Shown here one piece after another: positions 1 to 11,799 of a DNA stretch of 59,402 nucleotides (its first letter is position 1; the number at the start of each line of letters is the position of its first letter). Source of the stretch: Gnetum montanum (Eukaryota > Streptophyta > Gnetopsida > Gnetales > Gnetaceae); the NCBI GenBank assembly GCA_015680685.1, contig MNCI01030123.1:1216020-1275421 (forward strand), in the 5' to 3' direction. The translations under genes were made by a program, and so were the position numbers. The notes below the pieces were generated by a model that was not told the DNA's origin, made no database searches, and saw only the letters and a list, made by a program, of their open reading frames with translations.

Positions 1-1244
1 GCATAGGAAATGCCCTTTAGACTAGTGTTGGATACCAACCGTCGTTAGAAAAGGATTTAAAAATATTTTTAGAATTAGGAATTATTTTTAATTTAGTTTT
101 TACTCATGAGAGCTCCCTTTTCTGAACACTACAAAACCTTTAAAAGAATTTATGTCTAGAAACTATTCCATAAGAAATTACCTAATAACTTAGGTGACAT
201 CTAGGGGAAAGAGCCAAAAGAGGATGACTTTTCCATTTGAAAGAGGAAGCTAGATCTAGATATACAAGCCATGCAAGGATCTTGTTTAGAAGATCAAAGC
301 CATGCAAGGATCAATGCCGTCAATTTCAAGTAGAGACTGAAAATTTAGATCTTGTTTAGAAGATCAAAGCCATGCAAGGATCAATGCCATCAATTTCAAG
401 TAGGGCAATTTGGTACTTTGCTCTGTTTTATGGGGGTTTTGTATTTTTGATTCATGCACATACATTTTGGTTTATTTCTGATTATTCAGCAATTATTTAA
501 TAAAATGTCTACTTTTTCAATATAATTATTTTATGTATATTTTCTAATGTTTAGCATTTTTCTAACATTTATTTTTATGCATGGAACATTAAAAAGCATT
601 TTGACCTTCTTTGGCCTTGTGTTCATTCCTATTTTACGTAACAAATCTTTTCAGCTTATTATCATTTTTTCATTTCTTTGTAGTTTATTTTAAATTTTTT
701 AAAATCTTTAATAACTTTTGATAGTATTTTGATTCCTATTACTAGCACCAATCATTTTAATAAATTTTTCATTTTTAGTAATTTATTTAAAATTATTTTT
801 TAGCCTTTAATAACTTTTGACATTCTTTTCATCCATATTTTTGGTAATAATCTTCTTTTATCATTTTGAATTTATTTTTAAATTTAATTAAAATTTTATT
901 TTTATACCTCAATAGCTTTTATTAGTCTTTTGGTCCCTATTTTTTGTAATATTCTTCGGTTTATCACTTTGCATGTTTGTGTAATTTAATTAAAATTTTA
1001 TTTTAAGCCATTAATAGCTTTTGATTATCCTTTGGTCCCTATTTTTGCTAACAATCTTCTTTATATTATTTTTTATTTTTTGTAATTTTATTTTATTTTA
1101 TTTTTAGCCATTAATAAAATTTTGCATTTTGATCCTTGTTTTTTTAATAATTTTTTTTTCATTATTTTTCAGTTTTTGTTATTAAATTTTTTATCCTATA
1201 ATTGCTTTTGGTGATTTTTTATCCCTATCCTTAGCAACCATCTT
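1..1244. repeat. AT-rich flank with degenerate tandem repeats
   Basis: No gene is visible. A 56-bp unit occurs twice with a 70-bp period (278-333 and 348-403) and differs at one or two bases. From about 600 to 1244 the sequence is a decayed array of units of roughly 115 bp, each holding an 'aatagctttt...' block, a 'ggtccctatttt' block and a 'caatctt' block, separated by T-rich runs. Element B2 inserted into the last unit: similar T-rich sequence resumes after its right end at 25752. This is probably old intergenic satellite-like or intronic sequence; no function is implied. Confidence 0.6.
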
Positions 1245-1649
1245 TGATGAGTAGCTAGGTATTCCAACACTCTAGCATACAATTCACAAGTGCACAGATT
1301 GTAATAAGTGATTGGATAATGTAAGTATGCCAATGATTGATAATTGGTTCATGATCACTATCTTCCCACCTTGAGCTAGTGAAGTGCGAGTAGTATGATT
1401 TAGCTCTCAATGAGGTATATGATATGTTGATGTTGTGGGCTCAGATTAATCGTAAATGCATCCATAATAACAATCAGAATAAAGTCTAAATCTAAATGAT
1501 AATAGAAATATTAATCTATTCTAGCCTACGATGTTGAGCATCAATTCCTTGCTTGTCGTACACATCCTAGGCTCATATAACCATTACTAGGATTACCAAG
1601 TGAGTTCACTACTAAGTAAATCAAGTGAAGTCACTATTGGGTTACTAGA
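1245..1649 (-). repeat. B2 3' LTR, distal part
   Basis: This is the terminal part of the B2 3' LTR, starting TGATGAG on the plus strand. It is homologous to the 25223-25751 LTR and, in reverse complement, to the ends of the B1 LTRs. It is interrupted at 1649 by A1, whose target duplication CTAGA is 1645-1649. Confidence 0.85.
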
Positions 1650-2462
1650 TGATGAGTGGCGAGGTGCCCCTACACTCAACCATACGAATATGAGCGTTTC
1701 ACGTGAGATCCAGTTGAACTCCAAGGACTAAGTGCTTACGTGCCTTAATGGAACACTCAGGGTTAATCAATCGTTGTCTTCCCAAACTTACTTGTATTAT
1801 CACGGTTGTATGGTTAAGTAAGCTTGAGGTATATGATTTTTATAGCTTTTATCTCTTTAATGTCTTATGCTAATAAGGGAAGGTAAAGAGAACTAAGTGA
1901 CTAACTTACATTAACTATTCACTAACTAAGTTCTAATTGTTCCTAACACCAATATCTGTTCCCACTTGCCATACACATCTTGAACCAATGAAACGCTGTT
2001 GGGATTACCAAACGCTAGTAGTCACTAGGTTACCAAGCGCTACATGCATGCTCGAAGCGGTCGTACTGAGTGTACTTAACTAAGAGAGTCAAAGGTTGAG
2101 AGAGAGATTAATTAACTAGGAAAGCATTAAACATTCAACAATAATTAATTACTAATTAGCTTAATCCCTATGTTGTAAGGTTTATCATAAAGTTCGTCTT
2201 TATTGTTGTACACAAATGTGTGCTCAGGTACAATTTGCTCAAATAAAGATTTGTTCACTCTATAACTCCTACTGCGGGCACACAGAAATTATTCTAACTT
2301 TGGAATGGTAAAACTGCAAGAGTTTGGCTAAGGGCCTACGTCTAACTATCTGGAACAAAGGGCGCAGCCTCTTATTTATAGAAGATGAGGTAGGACATGA
2401 TATCACGTATGCGATATTACGTAGTGGATGCAATATCGCGTACACGATATCGTGGCTCACCA
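1650..2462 (-). repeat. A1 3' LTR
   Basis: This pairs with 7748-8546; by eye the two differ mostly by C/T and G/A transitions. The outer end is TGATGAG and the inner end GCTCACCA (GCTCATCA in the partner). The minus-strand TATAAATA box is at 2373-2380. U3 holds palindromic GATATCG-type motifs. Confidence 0.92.
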
Positions 2463-2476
2463 TATCCCCATGGCTG
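2463..2476 (-). other. A1 polypurine tract
   Basis: On the minus strand the bases next to the 3' LTR read CCATGGGGATA, matching the CATGGGGGTA placed identically in A2. It is the expected plus-strand primer for reverse transcription. Confidence 0.7.
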
Positions 2477-4363
2477 AATAAAAACTTGTACTCGAGTTCC
2501 TTACAAAATATTGGAAAGGTATGGGATTATTGACTTGAATGACACTAATGGTGAATGGGGTGACACGTGAATGGATCATCATTACAATACATGGCAATAT
2601 TAGTGTTCATGACCACAAAAGTGAACACTATACACATTTGACATCTAGCCTTATTTGGCAGCTGAGAGAGAAGAGAGAGAAGAGAAGAAAAGAAGAAGGC
2701 ATGTTGCTACCAGTGCCAGGATTGCACCTTCTGTTGTTCATCCATAACCGCGCCATCAATCTTGTTCCTTGCATAACTGTTCCAACACTAGTCCATCCTA
2801 AGTGTTTACTCTAGATCCAGTCCATTATTGTATGATTGCCATTTGCACACACAACACAGTCTCATATTAGCAAGGATAAATAAATCACAATGCAGTTGAT
2901 ACCTTGCCTTGGTGTATGGTCCATTGGTTGAGTTGTGATATGGCTAATATGGATTCTGAAGATATAACACTAGTGACTACCCAAGATGTAGGGGTTAGGA
3001 GAAAATTGAAAAAATTGGACCAGGATCCCCATGACTAGGAGCGATCCTCCAGTAGCGATAGAATGGAAAAAGATAAGGAATAAGAAAGATGGAGAAAAAG
3101 AAACAACGGAAACACCGATAAAATGGATGCTAGAGGTGGTAATGAACAAAAAAATGGTGATTGTGGAAATTTTTAAGGGAAAGAAGTTAACTGATGCACC
3201 AAATAGGAATGCCAGTGGGTCCTCCCAAAGCAGGCTCATGCCCTTTATGCCTTGACAACCCACATTTAAAGAGTCCGTAGGCTCTTGAAATGTTGTTTGA
3301 AAGTAAGAGTTAAAGTCTTAACCACAAGAATTTACCAAAAGGACAACAATGCATCAACTAACATGTAGACTACTGATACAACTGGTAATGAGGTGGAAAG
3401 TGGAGGAAGAATAATGGAAAGAAGAGAAGAGAATGGAATGGAGTCCCAAGAACAAGGTGGTGTAAAGCCCCTTGTGTATGTATGGTTAATGTGACTGAGT
3501 AGATCCCATTCCAAATCCAACCTCAAACAATCCACATCCAGTGACTTTGCATTAATACACTTGGCCAATCCATCCACCTGAAGTAACAAGAATGCTTTCG
3601 CCAAAGAGTCACCACCATTCCGAGGAAACGAGAAAGGGAAAAGTAGGAAGCGAGAGAGGGCCTTAGTTAGAGGGAACATGTTTTTCTAGTTCCATAACTA
3701 GTGCTTGTAGCCCAGATGATTATTTTATCTAAGGGGTGTGCTTTGAATTCTCCCTTTTTCTCTTTCTCTTTTTTTTTTCTTTTTTCTTTTGTTGTGAGAG
3801 TCACACCATGCAAAGACTTATTATTTTTATTAGCTTAGCTTCCCAATAATAGAGCAATGTCAGAATGGTAAGGAAAACTCAAGAAGAAAACATCTAAGCA
3901 CCCAAGAGAATGGCTAGCACAAATGCATCAAATCCCCTTGAAGTCACACCCTTTTTAGTCCTTAAGTCCTTCCTTAGTTCAAGAAATGCCCAATCACCAA
4001 CTCGTTAATAGTTTTATTATGAAGAAAGAGGTTGTACACTTCCAAGCCAAGAGAGACCATAGAAATTCATGAATTCATAGATAACGTGGATTCATTGCCT
4101 GTTATATCAAAAGAACCATACCTTAGTATCAACATTATAACTTCAAGGTAAAAACCAAACATTAGCAATCAACACAATATAGTTCATACCACCATAAGGA
4201 GCACTTATTAGGTGAAGAACCTAACAAAACAAACAAACACACAAAGGAATGAAAAAGTATAAACGATGTTGCAAAATAAAAACAAGAAAAGTTAAAGAAA
4301 TTTGTCAAAAAAAATGTGTAAAACAAAAACAACACTTAAAAAGGAACTAAGGGCCTCAAATGA
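2477..4363 (-). other. A1 3' non-coding spacer
   Basis: This stretch of about 1.9 kb lies between the end of pol and the 3' LTR and shows no convincing gene. It is the reverse complement of the 41.5-43.2 kb spacer in A2, for example 3400-3720 against 41930-42260. One shared block is AAATCCCCTTGAAGTCACAC near 3930, which also has a counterpart in B1 near 32980. Short ORFs here occur on both strands and are not conserved in frame, so I do not call genes. Confidence 0.75.
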
Positions 4364-4813
4364 TTAGCAAAGGTGGCCATCTCCCCCATGACTAAGTTGG
4401 AAGAAGGAGATCCAAAATAATGAGTAGGGTTGTCCCTTCTCAGAGGTATTATGTGCACTAGCCGTTCTAAGTTCATGGAAGGGTTTGGCTCGTTGCACAT
4501 TAACTAACAATATCTTATCAGGGTTTTTGTCTAACTTTTTAGGAATTTCCAACTTCCCCCAATTGACGTTTTCTAGGTTAAGGTTTGGAAGTTGGCAACG
4601 ATCTTGCTCCAGTGCATCTATGATTTCGATGTGAGCACAAGTTATTCCCTCAGTTAGTTCCATGCACATTAGTGAGTTTCTCTCTTGATTAGCTATCAAC
4701 CACTAGGTATCTCTTTGTCATGTGGCTACTGCATATAGGCACTTTTGTAGGGTAAGGTCTTGTGCACACCAGTTGCATGCAGGCAATGCTAAACTTTGCA
4801 CAACCCATGATCT
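4364..4813 (-). pseudogene. A1 protease-RT linker fused to end-of-pol sequence
   Basis: The 111-residue frame 4699-4364 begins with the linker that follows protease (MELTEGITCAHIEIIDALEQ, shared with A2 at 39839-39900). It then passes directly into a tail ending in QLSHGGDG. That tail is encoded by the TTAGTCATGGGGGAGA block that closes pol in related elements. The junction marks the deletion of RT, RNase H and integrase. The frame is open across the junction, so a shortened gag-pol product could once have been made; this is inference. Confidence 0.65.
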
Positions 4814-5485
4814 CTACATGCAATTGCACCATGTGTCACTATATGCAATGCATGGAACCTTCTTCTTTTCAATCTTTCCAAAAGTGTTCCCCTTAGATAT
4901 CTCCAGGGAAAGATCGTGGATTCCTAGGCATGCATCTATAATACTTAGCCATGTCCTTCCCATTATTATTGGGAAGTCCCCTTTATCATTATTTATTTGT
5001 ATCACTAGGAAATCAGCTGGGTATGACCACCCACACATAGTGGTAACGATGTCCTCCACTAGTCCCAAGGGAACAATGATGGACTGGTCGGCTAGCTCTA
5101 GGCGAATATTGCTTTTTCTTAATGGAGGCAAGTTCCAGGATTTGTACATCTCTTGTGATATTAAGTTGACTCTGGAACCTGAGTCTAGAAGAGCTTTACA
5201 TGGTTCATTCCTAGTGACTTGGAGATAGATTAGAGGGCTTTTGGGATCAGAGAATTTCCTGGGAAGGTGGCCCACCTTAATCCAGTTAGTAACAGCATGT
5301 GTTAACATAATCATATGCATTGAGCTCGATGTTTGGTTTGAAGGGAGCTCTGAAGCCTTATTTGATGGAGAGGCGTTCAGAGGTTTAACTGCTTGTGGTT
5401 GTGAGCGCTTGGTTGGACTGTTGGTTCTGAAGAAAGGTCTTTTCTTCATAAGGTTGTTAGAACCAACTACGGATTGAGGATTCAT
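4814..5485 (-). CDS. A1 retropepsin-type aspartic protease region
   Basis: The open frame is 223 residues. The catalytic signature is LLDSGSRVNLIS at about residues 99-110, followed by a flap and core region (ADQSIIVPLGLVEDIVTT) and the second conserved block PIIMGRTWLSIIDA. A Pro/Ser/Gln-rich segment with a KRPFFRTNSP motif precedes it and is shared with A2. In this family protease is cut from a gag-pol polyprotein and matures gag. The ATG used here is an internal Met, not a true start; the polyprotein frame upstream is broken around 5500-5900. The intact DSG contrasts with the mutated copies in B1 and B2. Confidence 0.85.
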   Translation of the reverse strand: MNPQSVVGSNNLMKKRPFFRTNSPTKRSQPQAVKPLNASPSNKASELPSNQTSSSMHMIMLTHAVTNWIKVGHLPRKFSDPKSPLIYLQVTRNEPCKALLDSGSRVNLISQEMYKSWNLPPLRKSNIRLELADQSIIVPLGLVEDIVTTMCGWSYPADFLVIQINNDKGDFPIIMGRTWLSIIDACLGIHDLSLEISKGNTFGKIEKKKVPCIAYSDTWCNCM

Positions 5486-7604
5486 AGCCCTCGTGGCATT
5501 GCATTACTATGGTTGAGTGGGGAATTTCCCTTGCATTACTGGAGCGGGTGGTAATGGATCTATTGGTGTGAGAGTTGCGGATGGATTTGAAGAATGGTAT
5601 GCTTGNTCTATTGGTGTGAGAGTTGTGGATGGATTTGAAGAATGGTATGCTTGTGGGTTATCTCCCCTATGAGAAGGAGTTCTATATTAGCCAACAGAGT
5701 CACGTGGAGAGATTGGATGTTGCAGGTAGTAGCCATATGGGTCCTGTTGCCGGTAGGGGTATTGTTGCCTTGGTGGTGGCATCCCCCATGACTGTGGGTA
5801 TTGCACTATTGATGTTGCTTAACAGGTTGTGGTGGAGTTCCACTTGGATAATATGTTGAAGGTTGGTGGAACTGCCTTGGGTTACCTTGGGGATAAGGTA
5901 ACCGTCGAGGTGCTTGTCATTTATTAAGTCGTGGGTTGAGTGCATACACCCTAGACTCTTGTAGATGTGAGATTACTAGGCAACATCCCTTAGGATGGTC
6001 GTATTGGAATATATCACATCCATCGTCATTGTCTGTGTCTGAATCCACAACCTCTTCGGTGATGGCCATTTTTCCCTTACCCTTGTTACGTGCATTGTCC
6101 ACTTCTCTCTTTTTCTTTCTGTCATGGTCACTACCTCGCTCCCTAGACTCCTCTANNNNNNNNNNNNNNNNNNNNNNNNNNNNNNNNNNNNNNNNNNNNN
6201 NNNNNNNNNNNNNNNNNNNNNNNNNNNNNNNNNNNNNNNNNNNNNNNNNNNNNNNNNNNNNNNNNNNNNNNNNNNNNNNNNNNNNNNNNNNNNNNNNNNN
6301 NNNNNNNNNNNNNNNNNNNNNNNNNNNNNNNNNNNNNNNNNNNNNNNNNNNNNNNNNNNNNNNNNNNNNNNNNNNNNNNNNNNNNNNNNNNNNNNNNNNN
6401 NNNNNNNNNNNNNNNNNNNNNNNNNNNNNNNNNNNNNNNNNNNNNNNNNNNNNNNNNNNNNNNNNNNNNNNNNNNNNNNNNNNNNNNNNNNNNNNTTCTT
6501 TCATTAGTATACTTGGGAATAACTTCAGTTTTTGCCATTCATTCTCTATGTTTTGTAAGGCACATGCATCATGGAATGCTTGCAAATGATGTTGAGGATC
6601 AGCATTGTATCCCCCTTCAAATTGTGGAATGTTGTTCATGTCTAACCTCTTGATCCTATGATCCTTTTGGTGCCTTGTGGGAACTCTTATGGCCTCTGTT
6701 ATATCTAGCATGCTTCTAGTTGTGAGTAGGGGTTCTTCATGGTCATCTTTTTCATAGTGTCTGTGGCTTCTACATAGTTCCCTACTCTCCCTTCTTCTAT
6801 GCCTTGATTCCTTAGAGTGCCCTCGTCCTCGTTCTTGACTATCTTGTCGATGTTTTTCACTTTGTTTCCCTTTATCCTCATGATTGGTTTCCCTATGACT
6901 GCATTCGGACACTAAAGGAGAGGGTGAATGTGATGATGAAGGTGAAGAAGAAGGAGAACAATCACCATGATGGTGTTTTCTACCTTCTCTTTAGTGGTCT
7001 CAACCTTGATCGTGATCACGATCAGAACGTCTGTCCTTATCATGTGTTCATGTTCCCTCGTTGAACACTTCATGTTCATGGGTATCAGAATCAGAAATGT
7101 GAACAGTGGAGTGGAGGTTCTAATACACCACCTCCTAACCATTGTTAGGAGGGGGAACATCGTTTGGTGGGAAACCTATTGAAGCAGGTTCACCACCCCC
7201 AATTTCGATTAAGATGTACGAAGCGTTATGGGGCCATTTACCCTTCAAGGATGTGTGGTAACTCTCCTGTCGCAAGCCCCTTTGACATTTCCCTTGTGTC
7301 ATGATCGCATGCAATGTATTTCGTGTATAAAAGTGGCATGCCTATTCATGTGAAAGCATGAAGGAGCATGTTGGGAACTGATTGGTCTAGAGACAACACT
7401 ATGTTACCCTCCAAATCTCTCCAACGTAATTGTTCATCTTGGTGGAGAATAAAGGTAAAATCAAGTACATACTCATCGTGATGAGCATATACCACACAAA
7501 ACTATTGAGGAACTAGCGAATCTTGGTTACGTGTATTATGCCACTGACTGTATCTTGTGTTAGTCCTAGGCAGTGAAATGCTCTTATGCGAAGAAGAAGA
7601 CATT
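5486..7604 (-). pseudogene. A1 gag region with sequence gap
   Basis: The likely start is the minus-strand ATG at 7604 (MSSSSHKSISLPRTNTR). The N-terminal block EYVLDFTFILHQDEQL is shared with A2. A basic Arg/Ser/His-rich segment (about 6912-6700) is followed by the capsid-like block FEGGYNADPQHHLQAFHDA. After the 6156-6495 N gap comes a Lys/Arg-rich tail and HPKGCCLVISHLQES, a short Cys/His motif found in all four related gags. Stops and frameshifts occur near 6960-7170. The open frame 6912-5917 includes the N gap, so its continuity is uncertain. Confidence 0.75.
6156..6495. other. Assembly gap (340 N)
   Basis: A run of N lies inside the A1 gag region. The missing part corresponds to the middle of gag, by comparison with A2 at about 37800-38300. 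Confidence 0.99.
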
Positions 7605-7728
7605 TTGTCTTGTTCGGTATGTGATTTACCATTGCCTTATCTTTCCTTAATTAACCCTAATGGTTTTTTTTAGCGTTCCAACAATATGGATGATTTCCTA
7701 TGTTCTACGTAGCACACAAACAACTAGG

Positions 7729-7747
7729 TCCTTGGCAATAGCGCCAA
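7729..7747 (-). other. A1 primer-binding site
   Basis: Immediately inside the 5' LTR the minus strand reads TTGGCGCTATTGCCAAGGAC. It resembles the complement of the plant tRNA-Asp 3' end (TGGCGCCGTTGCCGGGGA), with a few mismatches that are mainly transitions. Confidence 0.75.
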
Positions 7748-8546
7748 TGATGAGTGGTGAGGTACCCCTACACTCAACCATATGAATATGAGTGTTTCAC
7801 ACGCAATCCGGTCGAACTCCAAGGACTAAGTGCTTACGCACCTTAATGGAATACTCAGGGTTAATCAATCATTGTCTTCCCAAACTTACTTGTATTTTCA
7901 TGGTTGTATGGTTAAGTAAGCTTGAGCTATATTATTTTTATAGCTTTTATCTCTTTAATGTCTTATGCTAATAAGGGAAGGTAAAGAGAACTAAGTGACT
8001 AACTTACATTCACTATTCACTAACTAAGTTCTAATTGTTCCTAACACCAATATCCATTCCCACTTGTCGTACACATTCTGAACCAGTGCAATGTTGCTGG
8101 GAATACCAAATGCTAGTCATTACTAGGTTACCAAGCACTACATGCATGCTCGAAGTGGTCGTACTGAGTGTACTTAACTAAGAGAGTCAAAGGTTGAGAG
8201 AGAGATTAATTAACTATGAAAGCATTAAACATTCAAAAATAATTAATTACTAATTACCTTAATCTGTATGCTGCAAGGTTTATCATAAAGTTCATCTTTA
8301 TTGTCGTACACAAATGTATGCTCAGGTACAATTTTCTCGAATAAAGATCCATTCACTTTATGACTCCTACTACCAGCACACAAAAATTATTCTAACTCTA
8401 GAATGGTAAAACTGCAAGAGTTTGGCTAAGGGTCTAAGTCTAACTATCTGGAACAAAGGGCGCCACCTCTTATTTATAGAAGATGAGGTAGGACACGATA
8501 TCACGTACGCGATATTACATGGTAGATGCGATATCGCGGCTCATCA
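7748..8546 (-). repeat. A1 5' LTR
   Basis: This is the partner of 1650-2462. In element orientation it begins TGATGAGCCGCGATATCGC and ends CCACTCATCA. U3 carries GATATC-type palindromes; the TATA box is at 8471-8478. R-U5 is closely similar to A2, whereas U3 is not. Confidence 0.92.
8471..8478 (-). promoter_or_regulatory. A1 LTR TATA box
   Basis: TATAAATA on the minus strand lies about 70 bp inside the start of the 5' LTR and precedes the conserved R-U5. The same word occurs in the LTRs of A2, B1 and B2 at equivalent places. Confidence 0.65.
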
Positions 8547-8551
8547 CTAGA

Positions 8552-9075
8552 TGATTACACTTAACACTAAAAACTAGTCATACTTATTCTAACTTACTAA
8601 TGAATGTGAGAGAAGTAAAGTACTTAAGAAATGAAAAGAGTTGTACTAAAGTAAGAATATTAAAGAAATGAAAATTAAACAAAGTAAAGAAAATGACTAA
8701 ACTAAGTAGAAAATGAAGAAACTAAGTATAATGCTGCAATGATGAGAAACAATCTCGATGTTTATTATTGGTCATGAATAGTGCCCAAGTACAATCCACT
8801 CAAATAAAGACTTTGTACAACTATTTGACATCACACTATGGGCATTCACTCTATTGCTAAGTTTAAGTTATGAAAACAAATTGCAAAAATATCACTAAGG
8901 GTGGTATGAAAGTTGTTCATTTGATGCAACCAAGTGTTGGTATTTATAGGGGTGACCAGGACACTCTACATCGCATCAACGATGATGTATGGAGTGTTGC
9001 GATGTTGTAGATACAATATCATAGATGCGATATCATAGATATGATATTATGGCCTATTACAAAAACGTTTTGTCA
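8552..9075 (-). repeat. B2 3' LTR, proximal part
   Basis: This is the second half of the B2 3' LTR after the A1 insertion. It holds the TATAAATA box (minus, 8941-8948) and GATATC-like U3 motifs (9000-9050). It ends TTTTGTCA at 9075, matching TTTTATCA at 25751. Inside it the minus strand gives CTTGAGGATGAG and a degenerate polypurine tract, as in B1 just before 45492. Confidence 0.85.
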
Positions 9076-9239
9076 TAGCCCTGTGACTAACTAAAAACTC
9101 ATCCTTGAGTTAAAACAAATGGAGGATAGAGTTTCTTACAAAATTATGAAGTGTATTCAAACTTGACATGACTACTTGACTCTAAAGGCTGCATTGTGGT
9201 TCAAGTGGTGCTCTACAAAATTATCATGCATTGCATGAT

Positions 9240-10594
9240 GGACATACATGGCAACAAAATAAATCAACAAAGCTCGCTATAGCCTCATGTCTTGGGTGGT
9301 AGTGGCTTCTCCATCAACTTCTTTTCTTTATCATCAGGCTTCTAAAATTGATAATAATTGAGTAGTGCTCAGAACTTCTTCTCCTTTGATCTCAAGTTAT
9401 GTACCATCCAGGTGAATTTAGGAATATTTACTATGATTGGTACTTCTCATGGGCATGGTAGCTATGGAAACATTTTGTTGGCCTTCACATATCAAGCTAC
9501 AAACTATCTTCTTTCTTTCTCAAAGGCCCTAGCCACCTTTCTCAATTCTTGGTAATCTATCATTTTGCGGGCCAAGTTTGCTACTACATCTTTTTGATCT
9601 TGGTAGCTAGCTTTTACTATTTCAAGTAAGGAATTTTCAACATGTAATTTTTATTGTGAATCCTTCCAATCTACAAACTCTTTTTCATACAAGGCATACA
9701 TTCTAGCTACCTATTGTTAGTATGAACAAATTAACATACCGAAGGTTTGCTAATCCCATGTATTTTGTGAGGTATTCAATCTATTGTTTCTCATTCTTGA
9801 CTTTAGCTTGGTGGGCATGGGTAAGGCTATGTAGGATTGACTACCAATCAAGTGTTTATGTAGTGATTGAATTTATTTTGGCTCTGGTCATTTGGATTTA
9901 TTTTTTAATAATTTTCTTGTACATGCCCACCTAGTTTTTGAAGTGTTCCTTGAGCCATTCATGGTTCTTGGCCTCATTTTTCCATGCATTAATCTCAATG
10001 GCTAACTTCTGGTAGATTGCGTAGACTTCTTCAATTAATAGAGTTGTATTTTCTCTAGCCAATTTGCTCATATCTTGGTTGATTCTAATAAATTGTTTTC
10101 TTAATTGATGGATACTTTGTTCAAGAATATTTTTTTCTTCTCTATGTTTATCAACCTTATGTTTTCTACATCAATTTTCTTACTTTCTTCTTCAAGGGTA
10201 ATTATTGTTTTGGTAGGAGCATAAGTTTGAGCTTTAGCCACAAATGCATTCCATATTGCTTTTTCATTCTCCATATCTACCTAGATATTTTTGGCTATGA
10301 GCTATGTTACTTATTTGGTTTTGAATTTATCCAGCTAGTCTAGCACTATATATTATGAAAGGTCTTTTCTTTTTGCTTGTAAGGCTGCCATTCAACTTGC
10401 AACCTCTACACTTAATTCTTTGCATGTTTAGCTCTTATTTCTACTATTACCAACTTACCCTTTGTTGAGATGAGATCTAACTAGACTATAGTGATATCAC
10501 TAGGGATATCAAAGAGATTTTATTTTACTTGGCCTATCTATAGTAGTTGATCTAGAATATCTTCATGCTTTGCTGAGGACATGGATGTACTAAA
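9240..10594 (-). pseudogene. B2 extra ORF, C-terminal coiled-coil part
   Basis: Read on the minus strand, this is a broken frame rich in Glu, Lys, Asn and Leu. Its blocks match B1 at 44087-45300, for example MENEKAIWNAFVAKAQTYA here against MENEKEKVVWNASIVKAQIY in B1, then INIEKK, SIHQLRKQFIRINQDMSKL, and QKLAIEINAWKNEAKN. The heptad-like spacing of hydrophobic residues suggests a long coiled coil. It continues from the N-terminal part at 16285-17690; element C separates the two. The stops are those of an old copy. I do not recognise a named domain here. Confidence 0.65.
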
Positions 10595-10599
10595 TATTA

Positions 10600-11676
10600 T
10601 GATGTAGGAACACCTCTTCTGATCCCCTTTTTCTACCCTACCTACTATGTGTCTTTTTGTGTTGACTTTTTTAGGGATTATTATTGGATGTTTTGGCATG
10701 TTTTAGGGTGTTTTTAGCTCATTTTGATGAGTTTAGAATCTTCCAGTGTCTATGCAAACTTGTTGGAAGGATTCGAAGGCTCCTAGGATCAAAATAAGCA
10801 CTTTTATTTTTGGCACCTACAAAAGAGACATCTCCTTTGAAATCTAGACATCTCCCTAGAGACATCTTTCCTAAAGTGTAGACATCCCAAGTATAAAGGA
10901 GACATCTTCCAAAAATAGTAAACATCTCTCCCGAGAGTAGGGCTTTCATAGGAGATGTCTACATGAAGCTAGAGATGACCTAGATGCATGGGAAAACTTC
11001 CAAAAATGCTCATTCCAATTTAGGAAATAGCCAAAGCAAGATGGAAACGACTAGGGAGAAGGTGAGAAGACTTGTGAAACATCTAAAGAACCTCAAGTTG
11101 AGTTGAGGAGAGGTTTCTAGGGTTCTTATGTTCTAGTTGGTTATAAATATTAATGTAATTCATCATTGTTAGTGTCCAAGTGTCAAGTGTTGCAATGCTA
11201 AGTGTTATTGTGCCAAGTGCTAAAGTGCAAATGCTGAAGGCCAAACATTCCAATAGAAGGCAAGAGAGAGAGCTCTTGAGGGAAGAAAGAACCAACATAA
11301 CCCTAACCATGAGCAAGAGAGAAAGCTTGTGAGAGTTGAGGGAGGCTAGCTTATGCAACGAACTTGAGTAAGATGCAAGGAATAGCACTTAAGATAGATT
11401 AGAAGAATCTCTTATGAGTGTCTTGTCTTAAGCTTAGGCTCCATTGTGAGCGATTGAGGATTAAGAGAGAACAAGTGTGGCATCTAAGATCCTTGGAAGA
11501 GTTGTGAGTTGAGCTTGGCTCCTTATCTTTGATGTATTTTCTATGTATTTTTGAGAATTTTCTTAATCTAATATTTTCTTCATTTTATTATGTTATTCTT
11601 ATTTTCTAAGCTAGATCTTCTTGGAAGTTGTGGATTGAATCCTATTGGGGTCTATTGAGGTGCAACCACTACATCA
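10600..11676 (+). repeat. Element C 5' LTR
   Basis: This 1,077-bp LTR starts TGATGTAGG and ends CTACATCA. U3 contains a cluster of AGACATCTC-type words (10830-10970). It is clearly homologous to 15199-16279. Confidence 0.9.
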
Positions 11677-11678
11677 AA

Positions 11679-11692
11679 TTGATATCAGAGTG
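11679..11692 (+). other. Element C primer-binding site
   Basis: TTGATATCAGAGTG lies three bases inside the 5' LTR. It matches the plant initiator tRNA-Met complement TGGTATCAGAGC with one G-to-A change and a different last base. Confidence 0.75.
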
Positions 11693-11799
11693 AAGGTTTG
11701 GAGGTTTCCACACTTCTATGTTGAATTTTGGTGTTTTCTTTAAATGAAGGGAACATTTTTGCAGATATTTGTGTATTTAATTTTGGATATCATTCTTGT

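Larger units (their letters stand above)
1650..8546 (-). mobile_element. Ty3-type LTR retrotransposon A1, lacking RT, RNase H and integrase
   Basis: Its LTRs are 1650-2462 and 7748-8546, flanked by perfect 5-bp duplications CTAGA (1645-1649 and 8547-8551). On the minus strand it carries gag (from 7604), protease (5485-4814), a short linker that joins directly to end-of-pol sequence (4699-4364), and a 1.9-kb non-coding spacer. The whole RT-RNase H-integrase block is absent. Full LTR pairs and an exact target duplication show it inserted as a complete unit, so it was probably copied with enzymes from a relative. It is nested in B2 and therefore younger than B2; its protease still has the intact DSG motif. 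Confidence 0.92.

Noticed and set aside
2269-3700. Several 60-115 codon ORFs on both strands in the A1 spacer
   Set aside because: They overlap each other on opposite strands, lack motifs and are not kept in frame in the matching A2 spacer.
4722-5477. Plus-strand ORFs of 168 and 78 codons
   Set aside because: They are antisense to the A1 protease frame, whose motifs are clear on the minus strand.
5936-6589. Long plus-strand ORF across the N gap
   Set aside because: Most of it is N, and the readable part is antisense to A1 gag.
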